NCBI GenBank assembly: GCA_026874595.1
Contig: CM049317.1
Coordinates: 75,422,891-75,486,890, forward strand
Direction of reading: 5' to 3'
Source: Sipunculus nudus
Taxonomy: Eukaryota > Annelida > Sipuncula > Golfingiida > Sipunculidae
Length of the DNA stretch: 64,000 nt
Made by a program: the position numbers and the translations under genes. Every line of letters begins with the position of its first letter. Position 1 is the stretch's first letter. Positions 37,504 through 46,540 of this stretch are shown here, piece by piece. The notes beneath the pieces are model-generated. The model was given only the letters and a program-made list of their open reading frames with translations. It was not told where the DNA came from and made no database searches.

Positions 37504-37673
37504 TAGTATATATATACTTGATTCTAACCACATTCACCTGATGATCGGGTCGCATCCCGTGAAACAGACTGTTGTGAATTAACAGTGTTGTTTTTCTTCA
37601 GAGTTATACCGCTCTGGCCTAGTCTGTAGGCCATAGAGCACTTTACATCGGAGGGTAACACTACCTTATACTA

Positions 37674-37731
<58 letters not shown>
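37393..37731. repeat. Compound (TA)n block
   Basis: Three (TA)n stretches separated by ACTAGTATA links and the 65-bp hairpin repeat at 37594-37658. Confidence 0.9.
37594..37658. repeat. 65-bp hairpin repeat beside a microsatellite, copy 2
   Basis: Matches 14524-14589 with few changes. The hairpin here is better (GGCCTA / TAGGCC core, GCTCT / AGAGC outer stem). It is flanked on both sides by (TA)n. Confidence 0.75.
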
Positions 37732-37734
<3 letters not shown>

Positions 37735-38018
37735 AATTATACACGCCTTTATTTGTAGCTATTTTTAAACCTCTCTTTTATTTATTCATTCATTCCCTCT
37801 CGGTCTCTATTTATTTTAATTCATTCCCTCTCTCTCTCTCTCTATCTTTCTCTCTCTCTCTGACAACAACAAATATAATCATGTAAAACATTTATTTTTA
37901 AAAAATTAAGTGGTAGTGTATTGTGTGATACGTGTATTTGTCTGCAACAGCTTCACGACTGATTACTCCCAGGAATGGTGACAGAGTGTCATTCACTGTT
38001 CACGTAACGAGTGAGTGT

Positions 38019-38022
38019 GTAG
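38019..38022. repeat. Target-site duplication GTAG (left)
   Basis: GTAG immediately before the left LTR, repeated at 50503-50506 after the right LTR. Confidence 0.85.
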
Positions 38023-38467
38023 TGTCGCGGGCCTGGCCTGCCAGTTTTACCCGGCAGACCAGGACATTCTGCTGCTGTAACCATTTACTAGGATTCTGGT
38101 ATTTTCCAATTTGTCAGGATGGCCTTATTTATCCAAGGGGATGAACGGAATTAATAAGCTTACTGAGGATTAGTTATTTAGGGCGTATAAATTTTAGTTG
38201 CTATCCTAGGGGCGGAGAATACCACCACATAGGCAGTTATTAGGCACACACACACAGTCTCTCATTTAAAAGACAACAATTCATGGAATAAGCTTTAAGA
38301 TTGTTAACAAAACCCACATATATACAGTTACTCCTATACTATAGGAGATATGAAACTATACTCTTCGCTTTTGAATATTAGCCCTGGATCAGCACTTAGT
38401 CCTCTAGAATAACATCTACCCCTTTTTACTACACTCAGTCCTTACATTGCTTATGGAACCTTTGTGA

Positions 38468-38872
38468 TACATCTGTGGCCCACTTGTGGCGCACTTGTGG
38501 CCCACTGGTGGCCAGTCCATAATCTACCAGCCCTCGATGAACTTACATATAGACAAAATTTATAAATGTATCTAAACAGAATGGTAATAATGCCTGTGGC
38601 GCATTTGTGGCACACTTGTGGCCCACTTGTGGCCAGTCAATATAATCTAACACCCCAAGTTTATTTAGCTTATGGAGAAACTTGTGATTTATTTACACGA
38701 CACGTTAATATTGCCTGTGGCGCATTTGTGACACACTTGCGGCCCACTCGTGACCCAGTGGCCACTTGTGACCAAGTGGCCACTTGTGGCCCACTTGTGG
38801 CCCACTTGTGACCCACTTGTGACCCAGTGGCCACTTGTGGCGCACATGTGACCCAGTGGCCACATTTGTGTC
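38468..38872. repeat. LTR array of 11-12-bp CACTTGTGG motifs
   Basis: About 20 variants of CCCACTTGTGGC in three clusters (38468-38512, 38596-38637, 38717-38872), with CACTTGTGAC, CATTTGTGGC and CACTCGTGAC variants. The core CCACTTGTGG is almost palindromic and contains an E-box. The densest cluster lies just downstream, in element sense, of TATATAAG, so it may enter the transcript leader. The duplicate is at 48656-49060. Confidence 0.85.
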
Positions 38873-39770
38873 ACAACCTTGGCCCAACTTATATAAGTTC
38901 TATTATAAACTGTTATTTGTAGCCAAAAAATACCTACATGACGTAGGTTAGCCGGGGACCTGTTCAATCAAGTTCAGAGAACCTGAGAGAGGCTCCTCAG
39001 CTCAAGGTCCCCTCCCTTTTATAGGGTACAGATGGTGACCTCTTGGTGACCCCATAAATTAACTTAGTCACAAGTGGCCAAAACTACTCAAACGGACTTG
39101 TTTGATAGTTGCTATATTACCTGTAATTAAATTAGCCCTGAACAACCACTTTCAGGTATATGTATCGAGAAATACGACGCTGAATACTAAGAATTAACCA
39201 TAAAATATATACTCTACTTTGTCTAACGTGATCCGGCTGACAGCCAATCACGGACCAGTTAGTCGGCCCCGTGACACGGCGACCTGGAAAGTAGTCCCGG
39301 CCGGTTGTATCCAAGCGCAAAACAGCTGATTCGCAACATGGTTTTGTCACGGAAAAAAATGGATTTTATCATGAATGACACCGGTCCTGTCGCCAATAGA
39401 AATTATCTGTTGGGTATATGGAAGGTCCGACGGCCGAGGTAAGACCAACAGACGCTGAATTATTTGGTAAAATAAGTGTTTCCTCATTATCGCTCGGTCC
39501 GCTTCAGCCGTGACAACGCCATGTGCTCACATTATCTCATGCTGACAGTTACACGAATATTTCCTACAACAACAACGATTACTTGTTAAAATACTAGGAC
39601 TAATGAGATTATAAAGGCCTGAGAATTCTTATACATAAGATATTATCCCGGTATTATATGATGATGACCGTGACGGCGCTCACAGGCTACCGGTAGCGGC
39701 GTAAACAGGCATGGTTCCGAGTGACGGTTCCTCATCATAATATTATTTATACATCGTCAGTGAGAGATTA

Positions 39771-40136
39771 TTGACTGTACTGTCAATATTAACGAGATTA
39801 AAACAGTTCTAGAAATTGACTTTACTGTCAATGTAAATTATAACTGATACTAGTATTAATAAAACAGTTCTAGGGATTGACCTTGCTGTCCGTACTTATG
39901 ATGGTAAAACAGTGCTAGAAATTGACTGTACTGTCAATGTAAATAAAAACTGAAAGTGACACTCGTGATAGTAAAACAATTCTAGATATTGACTGTACTG
40001 TCAATGTAAATGATAATTGATAGTAAAACCATTCTATGCATTTACAGTATTGTCAATACTATAATATTAAGGCACTCATGTGGACACATATATAGATATT
40101 GGAATACCATTTGGGAGTTATTGACTGTACTGTCAA
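39771..40136. promoter_or_regulatory. LTR array of seven palindromic TTGACTGTACTGTCAA motifs
   Basis: Starts at 39771, 39816, 39877, 39922, 39989, 40041 and 40121. Four copies are exact and three carry substitutions. Most are preceded by AAAACAGTTCTAGA-like sequence 5-8 bases away, giving a composite unit. The TTGAC/GTCAA arms are inverted, as expected for a dimeric site. They lie near the upstream end of the LTR (U3 position). The duplicate is at 49959-50324. Confidence 0.8.
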
Positions 40137-40231
40137 TACACCCTACATATATATGTTGATGGTGGGTAAAACAGTAATAATCCTCCAATTATTACTGCGA
40201 ATATAGTTACTATATAGTGAAACCCTACGAA

Positions 40232-40272
40232 ATATAATAATTAATCTTTAGGTTAAAGATTAATTATTATAT
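40232..40272. repeat. 19-bp perfect hairpin in the LTR
   Basis: Arms 40232-40250 and 40254-40272 are exact reverse complements with a 3-base loop, about 42 bases from the LTR start in element sense. The copy in the other LTR is at 50420-50460. Confidence 0.85.
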
Positions 40273-40314
40273 GTTACTAAAGCTAATAACGGTTTTAAAA
40301 AAATAACCGTGACA

Positions 40315-40327
40315 CTACCCCCCCTCC
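40315..40327 (-). other. Polypurine tract
   Basis: The minus strand reads GGAGGGGGGGTAG directly before the 3' LTR, the expected plus-strand primer position. A 26-base A tract in element sense (40387-40362) lies just upstream. Confidence 0.85.
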
Positions 40328-40663
40328 AGACCTCATTTCTTCCCAGAAATGATATAGGAGTTTTTTTTTTTTTTTTTTTTTTTTTTTGACCAAGCTATTA
40401 GAAAGTTACCAGCTGTAAATTACCATCCCCTGTAGTTGCAGATTTAACAGACTCCAGACACAAATAAATAAATATTCCCAAGTCATGACAAATACTGGCT
40501 ACTGTCCAGTTACCTATCCTGGTAGTGCTGCTCCCTGAGTTTGGAAAATACTGCCAAAAAAAATTAAATTACCGACCATGTTTAACTAAAGTGCTGATCA
40601 TCTAACAAATTACATATACCTGTAAATAAACATACTAAAAATGCACTAAAAAACTGAGTCACA

Positions 40664-42271
40664 TTAAAAAGATGGGTATGGCCTAATCCTCCCTGGCTTC
40701 CCCCTATATGGGGGTCTCCTTCTACTTGTGGTGGGTCTTCTTGTCCGGTAATCGGGCCGCCACTCCCTACGGTGCTGTCGATGGACTGTCGATCTTGGAT
40801 GGTTGGTGGGCCCCTCCGGCTGGCTCCAGCGATCTGTCGTCCTCTCGTGATTAGTGAGGGAGCTCTGCGGGGCTGGTTCAGCAGAGGTTTGGGTCCTTCT
40901 TTCATGCACGGTCTCCTGTTTTGTGGTCTCACGCGCTGGCTTAAGGTTTTTCGCTTTGGATTCCTTCCTTGCTGGGCCATCAACCTTTGTCTTGGGCTGG
41001 ACTGTTTTTCCGACCACAGGTTCAGGGAGGATCACTGGACGGCTCTCCTCGGGGCTGGTGATGACCTCCTTGGTGGCGGTTGGCACGGTGAGGCTGGCAG
41101 GAGCTGGTAAACCTGGTTCTCCCAGCGGAACCGAACCTGGAAGGGACTCATCTGGCTCCGAACTAGAGGAAACAGAGCCAAACATCTCCTCGTTCCACAG
41201 TGCCTCAAATTCTTCGTCTTGATAGGACAAACTAAGCACAGGTGTGGGGACGGGTGGTGGAACCTCTGGAGTGCCAGGAGCTGGGGCGGGCACATTCAGA
41301 AACGGGAGGTGTAGTGCCAGCATCCTCATGAAACCGTTGAACTGTGCCGACTGTGAATTAAGCTGTTCAGCCAGTTCCCTTTGACCATCTACCAGGCTCT
41401 GGATCAGGGGGAAGATGCCTTCCTTCAGGGATGTTACTTCATGCATAAGCATTTTGGAGGCATCGACCAGGGTCTTGGTTGCTGGGTCCACGGGGGCCTT
41501 TAATGTTCGCCTGATTTCAGTCACCCCAGCCGCTATCTTCTCTACAGTTTGGTAGGTGGCTGACGCCTTTGCTTTCACATGTCCCAGATTTAGATTGGTG
41601 GTGACAGCTTGGGTTTTCACACCAGCGATTGCCTTCTGGAGTCGTGACGTGTCATCTTTAACTTCAGTAAGGTTTCTTATGGTGGCTAAGCAGTCCCTCA
41701 TCATGTCAGGATTGGGCTGGGGGGTTGAGGTAGCTACTGGCCGGAGCTGGCTGGGGATGTCTTCAGTCAGTCGGGGCTGGCTGTAGCTGGCTTCAACCTG
41801 ACGGGGCTGGCTAGGGCTGGCTTTAGTCAGGCGACCCTGGATAGGGCTGACTTCAGACAGGCGACCCTGGATAGGGCTGGCTTCAGGCCCACTGAGATGT
41901 GCCGCACTCGATACGCCTGATGTAGTGGTGGAGGGCGATTTGTTCTGTCGGACAGGGACAAGGGTCAGATCTGCTCCCGGGTGCCGGCCAAATGTTACCA
42001 CATAGGGAGTGGGGTTCGTCACTGCAGCCTCGGGGTACTCGGGGTGCTGCTTATGTACGTGGCTCTCCACCTCTGCCCGGGTCTGTCCTTTAATGCCACA
42101 TCTCGAACAGTAGAAGGGGACCATGCCCACTGACAGATGTTCCCTTCGATAGTGCCATATGGCTCTGGTCTTTCTTCCCTGGAAGTTGCACTGGCTGCAT
42201 CGGTATGCATGGTGCCGGTCAGCAGGCTTTTCCCTATAACAAAAGGACAGTTGGTCAGAAAGGTGCTGCAT
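40664..42271 (-). CDS. Retrotransposon ORF3: two C2H2-like fingers, 10-residue repeats, acidic patch
   Basis: 535 residues in the position where env-bearing elements have env, but with no signal peptide or membrane segment. Finger 1 is C25-X2-C28-X11-H40-X4-H45; finger 2 is C55-X2-C58-X12-H71-X4-H76. Residues 131-180 form five exact 10-residue units of the type ASPIQGRLSE. A probable helical, coiled-coil-like part spans 190-315. Residues 351-364 (QDEEFEALWNEEMF) form an acidic-aromatic patch resembling activation domains, before a Ser/Glu-rich stretch. The last about 60 residues are Arg-rich. A GTCCTTTTGTTATAG acceptor-like sequence ends at 42234, inside the frame before finger 1, so a spliced mRNA could supply another start. 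Long, intact and stop-free, it looks maintained. A DNA- or RNA-binding regulator is inferred; no known family is claimed. Confidence 0.85.
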   Translation of the reverse strand: MQHLSDQLSFCYREKPADRHHAYRCSQCNFQGRKTRAIWHYRREHLSVGMVPFYCSRCGIKGQTRAEVESHVHKQHPEYPEAAVTNPTPYVVTFGRHPGADLTLVPVRQNKSPSTTTSGVSSAAHLSGPEASPIQGRLSEVSPIQGRLTKASPSQPRQVEASYSQPRLTEDIPSQLRPVATSTPQPNPDMMRDCLATIRNLTEVKDDTSRLQKAIAGVKTQAVTTNLNLGHVKAKASATYQTVEKIAAGVTEIRRTLKAPVDPATKTLVDASKMLMHEVTSLKEGIFPLIQSLVDGQRELAEQLNSQSAQFNGFMRMLALHLPFLNVPAPAPGTPEVPPPVPTPVLSLSYQDEEFEALWNEEMFGSVSSSSEPDESLPGSVPLGEPGLPAPASLTVPTATKEVITSPEESRPVILPEPVVGKTVQPKTKVDGPARKESKAKNLKPARETTKQETVHERRTQTSAEPAPQSSLTNHERTTDRWSQPEGPTNHPRSTVHRQHRREWRPDYRTRRPTTSRRRPPYRGKPGRIRPYPSF

Positions 42272-42472
42272 ATTTCCATCAAAGCAACATCAAATTATTG
42301 GTTATATAGGTACCACATAACCATTTAGCCCAGGCAGTTACAAGACACTCACTCCAGGTATGGCCGGGGCAAGCAAGTGAGGAAAAGCTGACTGGTGCAT
42401 TATTTTGACAGTTAATCTAAATAAGGCTTTGCTAGAATTATGGATGATCTGGTGCAGCTGCTTAGTTTAACA

Positions 42473-45400
42473 TCACAATTTAGCCCTCATTTTTAGTGCC
42501 CAGGAGGGGATGAAGGAGGAGTTGTAGGGTTTCAAAGCATCATAATGGACCACTTGAGCTTTCTTCTTATCTGTAATTTGGTATAATGTACACCCCAGGG
42601 ATTTGGTTATTAAAAAGGGGCCCAGCCATCGGGCATCAAGTTTTCGGGCTCGGGTATTCAGTTTGTATACTAAATCCCCTGCATTGAACAAGTGTTCCAT
42701 CACTCTTGTGTCATAATTCTTCTTTTGTTGTCTTGCAGCGCGTTTTAGATGAATCCTAGCCCGGCGATAGCTATCAGAGAGATTTTCTTGGAGTTTCTGC
42801 ACATATTCATCACAGGTGTTCCCTGGGTCGGCTGGCCTAGGAAATATCAAATCCACTGGAAGCATAACCTCCCTCCCAAACATGAGGAAATTTGGAGTGT
42901 ATCCAGTTGCCGGATGCACCGTGCTTCTGTAAGCAGCTGTCAGTAAAGGTAAATAGAGGTCCCATTCTTTCTGGTTATCCTGGACATAACATCTAATCAT
43001 CTGAGCCAAAGTCTGATTAAAACGCTCAACCAGCCCATTGGAGGCTGGGTGGTAAGGTGTAGTCCGTGTCTTGGTGATCTCAAGTAATTTACATAATTGT
43101 TGAAAAAGCTCACTTTCAAAGTTTCTGCCCTGGTCGGTGTGAATCTCTAAGGGGATTCCAAAACGAGATAAGAACTCATACACTAGTGTGTTCGCAGTAG
43201 TCTCAGCGGTCTGATCGGGTATGGGATAAGCTTCAACCCATCGTGTAAAGTAGTCAGCGATGACCAGTATGAAGCTGTTACCGCGGTAACTCACAGGTAA
43301 GGGGCCAAGCACATCAAGTCCCAGTCGATCCATGGGGTGCCCTACCCGGTAATCTGTAAGGGGGGCTCTGGGTTTCTTTCCCATGCGACGATTAACCTCG
43401 CACACAGCACATCTCTTGATGTAATTCCTAACATCTGTGTGCATGGTTCTCCAGTAGGCTCTCTGTCTGATTTTTCCTACTGTTTTCTCGACACCTAGGT
43501 GGCCTGACAAGTGTGATTCATGGCAAGCACTGATGATCTTGTCTCTTAGTTTCTCTGGTATTAGCAGTTGGTTGTAGGTGACCTTGGTATTAGAGCTCTC
43601 CCATTGAATGTACAAAACCCCCTCAATGGATCTTAGTCTGTCCCATTCAACCCACAAATGTCTGATCTCAGGACTGTAACCAGCAATTTCATCTCGGCTG
43701 GGCCTTTGACCGCTGATGATCCAATCGTGTATAATCACCAAGTCGGGATCTGACAGCTGGGCATGTTTCAAGTCATCTGATGTAAACACTTCCACCCAAT
43801 TTTGATGACAGAAATGCTGTTGCTGATCCTGTGCTTGTTCACCTGAATTTGGTGGGGTTCTTTTTCTGGTGGAGACTTTTTGGCAGGCAACAGCTGTTTC
43901 CACTTGGCTTAATGGCAGCACGTCGTCAACCCCCTCCTGAAATGTTTCCCACTGATCAGCCATTTTGGAACAATGTTTACATCCTCCACAGGGAAGTTTG
44001 TCCAATGGGATTCCATGCTGATAACAGTCACAGGTCCTTTTATCGCACCACTGTCTCGACATGGCATCAGCGTTCCCGTGTTTCAAGCCTTCCCGGTGTA
44101 CAATTTTAAAGTTGTACTGAGATAGGACTTCCAGCCATCTGGACAGTTGACCTTGAGGTGATTTGAAATTGAAAACCCAGCGTAAGGAGTTATGATCTGT
44201 CCGGAGTATGAACTCTTGACCCAGCAGGTGGTGACGGAATTCTTTCATGAAAACGACAGCGGCTAACAGTTCTCGTCTGGTCACGCAGTAATGCCTTTGG
44301 GGTTTACCAAGTTTCTTGGAAGCATAACCAATCACCCTTTCTTCACCATCTTGTTGTTGGCTCAACACAGCTCCTATTCCGGAGTCAGACGCGTCAGTAT
44401 CAAGAATGTACTGACCTGTAGACCTTGGATATGCCAGTATGGGGGCATGGCATAAGGCCTCCTGTAACTCATTAAAAGATACCTGGCATTCAGGTGTCCA
44501 GGTGAATTCAGAGTTCTTCTCAGTTAATCTGGTAAGTGGTGAGGCTATCTCACTGAAATGGTATATGAACCGGCGGTAATAGTTGCACAGCCCAAGGAAT
44601 TGCTGTACCTGGCGTTTATTTTGTGGTTCCTCCCAGTTCTTTACAGCTGATACAAGTCTAGGGTTTGGTTGTATGCCATTAGAGCTGACAATATGGCCCA
44701 AAAACAGGACCTGGGTCTTCAACAAGTTGCACTTTGAAGGCTTTAGCTTTAATCCGACTGACTGCAGCACTTGTAAAACTTCAGTTAGTCTCCTGAAATG
44801 TTCATCCATGGTTTCACTGTAAATGATGATATCATCTAAATAAATCAAAAGTGTCTTCCATTGTAGGCCTCGAAGCACTAACTCCATACAGCGTTGGAAG
44901 GTCCCCGGTGAGTTACAAAGTCCCATCGGGAGCTTGACGTACTCAAATAAACCATATTTTGTGATGAAAGCAGTCTTGTGTCTATCCTCAGGCTCAACCT
45001 CAAGTTGCCAATATCCACTCTGAAGGTCCATGGTCGAGAAAAATCTTGCTGAGGCCAAACAATCCAGGCAAGTGTCTATTCTAGGTAGTGGGTAAGCGTC
45101 CTTGACCGTGACCTCATTGAGTTTCCGGAAATCGCAGCACCATCGCACAGTGCCATCGCGCTTTCGTATGAGGACAACAGGGCTAGCCCACGCAGAGGTA
45201 GAGGGCACTACCACACCTGCATCCAGCTGTTGCTGTAAATACGCCTCTTCCTCGGTCTCAAATGCCCTGGGGGTACGTCTGAGTGGTTGCCGGATAGGTG
45301 CGGCCCCGTTCACGTCAATTCTGTGCTTCAGTACTGTGCAAGTACCCAGGTCTAAGTTACCTTTAGCAAAAACATCACTAAAATTGGCTAAAAGGCGGGC

Positions 45401-46530
45401 AAGCCTCTCTGACTGGTCTGATGATTCCAAGTGTTCTAAGCTTTGCGTAAATAAATCATGAAGATGGTCTGGGATGCCAGTAAGTTGACCACTGGTGGCT
45501 TCATTGACCTTCGCTGGCTGCACTTTGTACAATGTATCCCCATCATTCTCATCCTGTAGTAAAGGCTCATTGGAAGCGTCCAGGTAAGGGTCCACTCCCT
45601 CTGATAGGTGGTCACTAGGTGGAGCTGACAGTGTCTCCTCGAATGGCTGTAGCTCCCCGAGTTGATAGCCTCTGCCCATTTCTGTTTCTGTAGACGATAG
45701 ATTTATGACACGTACCAGAATCACCTTGCTGTGGGTACTAACCAGAGCCCTAGCAATAATAATAGCTGGGTTATGGGCAGGATGAGGCTCCATCAAGGCT
45801 GTCTCAATAGTTATACCTATGGCATCTGTTGTCTCTCCAGGAATTATGGTCTCTGAATTGGGGGGCAGTCTGACAGGCTGAGATAAAATCACAGAAGATA
45901 AGCCATCTGGCTTGCGGTCCATCAGGCATGGTACCCATTTACCATCAACCAATAATCCTCTCCGGGTGTTGAATGTGATGTTAAAAGCATCTAGTATGTC
46001 ACATCCCAGCAGAATATCATCAGCCGTGCGAGCCACATACACAGGCCATTCAAAGCAAAGAGAGCCAAGAGTGATAGGAATAACAGCTATTCCTTTGGTG
46101 GCCATTGTTTTATTCTCTTCAGCAACGATTAATTGTCGGGGGGCCGGAATGATTTCCACTTTGGTGCTCCCTGATAATTCATTTAAGATGTTTTCATTTA
46201 CTATGGTAACCTCAGCTCCAGTATCTATAGTAGCAGTCAATTTCTGCTCCCATACTTTTATTTCCACTTTGGCCGACACAGCTTGCACCTGATGTATTTG
46301 AGATGAACTGTCAATGGTTTTGTTTGTCTGGTAAACCTGTTTTTCATTTGTATCTATCTGTTCTAATTTTGCAGGGATGCTGGTTGTCTCCATTGGTCCA
46401 TGGGGGTCCGGACTATCCATTGGGCCAGAAGAAAAACACACATCACTGGTAGTATCCAACATAACATTGGCAGGTTGATTATGTACATTCTGACATCTGG
46501 CTGAACCTGGGCCCATGGGTCCAGCCGGGT
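42473..46530 (-). CDS. pol: Pol polyprotein (PR-RT-RNaseH-IN), -1 frame from gag
   Basis: Intact frame. Counting from the ATG at 46516 (1347 residues): retropepsin IDTGAEVT (Asp98), RT with LPMGLCNSPGTFQ and YLDD (559-562), RNase H TDASDSGIGAVLSQ (about 707-720), integrase HHCC (His999, His1006, Cys1036, Cys1039), DDE core (Asp1068, Asp1128, Glu1164), and C-terminal GPY/F-like RWLGPFLI. No chromodomain is visible. The ATG is probably not the real start: the frame is open upstream to a slippery site at the end of gag, so translation as a Gag-Pol fusion by -1 frameshifting is expected. Confidence 0.96.
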
Positions 46531-46540
46531 CTAGTTTAAA
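46499..46540 (-). promoter_or_regulatory. -1 ribosomal frameshift signal between gag and pol
   Basis: The heptamer TTTAAAC (46540-46534) is in the correct gag phase (T TTA AAC) directly before the gag stop TAG. After a 7-base spacer, GGCTGGACC (46526-46518) pairs with GGTTCAGCC (46507-46499) over nine base pairs (one G-U) around a 10-base loop. Slippage joins gag to the open pol frame. This has the standard heptamer, spacer and stem architecture; a pseudoknot was not established. Confidence 0.85.

Larger units (their letters stand above)
33360..38018. other. Intergenic, microsatellite-rich
   Basis: No recognised gene. Holds (TA)n at 34158-34184, 35052-35110, 36304-36348 and 37393-37731, a G tract at 35496-35511, an A-rich/C-rich tract at 34498-34525, and (CT)n at about 37827-37861. 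Frames of 70-85 codons (35282-35846) show no domain. Confidence 0.5.
38023..40314 (-). repeat. 3' LTR (2292 bp)
   Basis: In element sense it starts TGTCACGG and ends CGCGACA. In order it contains a 19-bp hairpin (40272-40232), seven TTGACTGTACTGTCAA-like motifs (40136-39771), a TATATAAG motif (about 38895-38888) and an array of about 20 CCACTTGTGG-like motifs (38872-38468). It differs from the 5' LTR at 38800, 38941 and 39891. Small frames inside it are by-products of the repeats. Confidence 0.96.

Noticed and set aside
37297-37506. Frames consisting of Tyr-Ile repeats
   Set aside because: They are translations of (TA)n microsatellites.
38566-38967. Overlapping frames of 60-92 codons on both strands in each LTR
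   Set aside because: They are produced by the CACTTGTGG repeat array, are low in complexity, and recur only because the LTR is duplicated.
40772-41222. Plus-strand frames of 112 and 122 codons
   Set aside because: They are antisense to ORF3 and show no domain.
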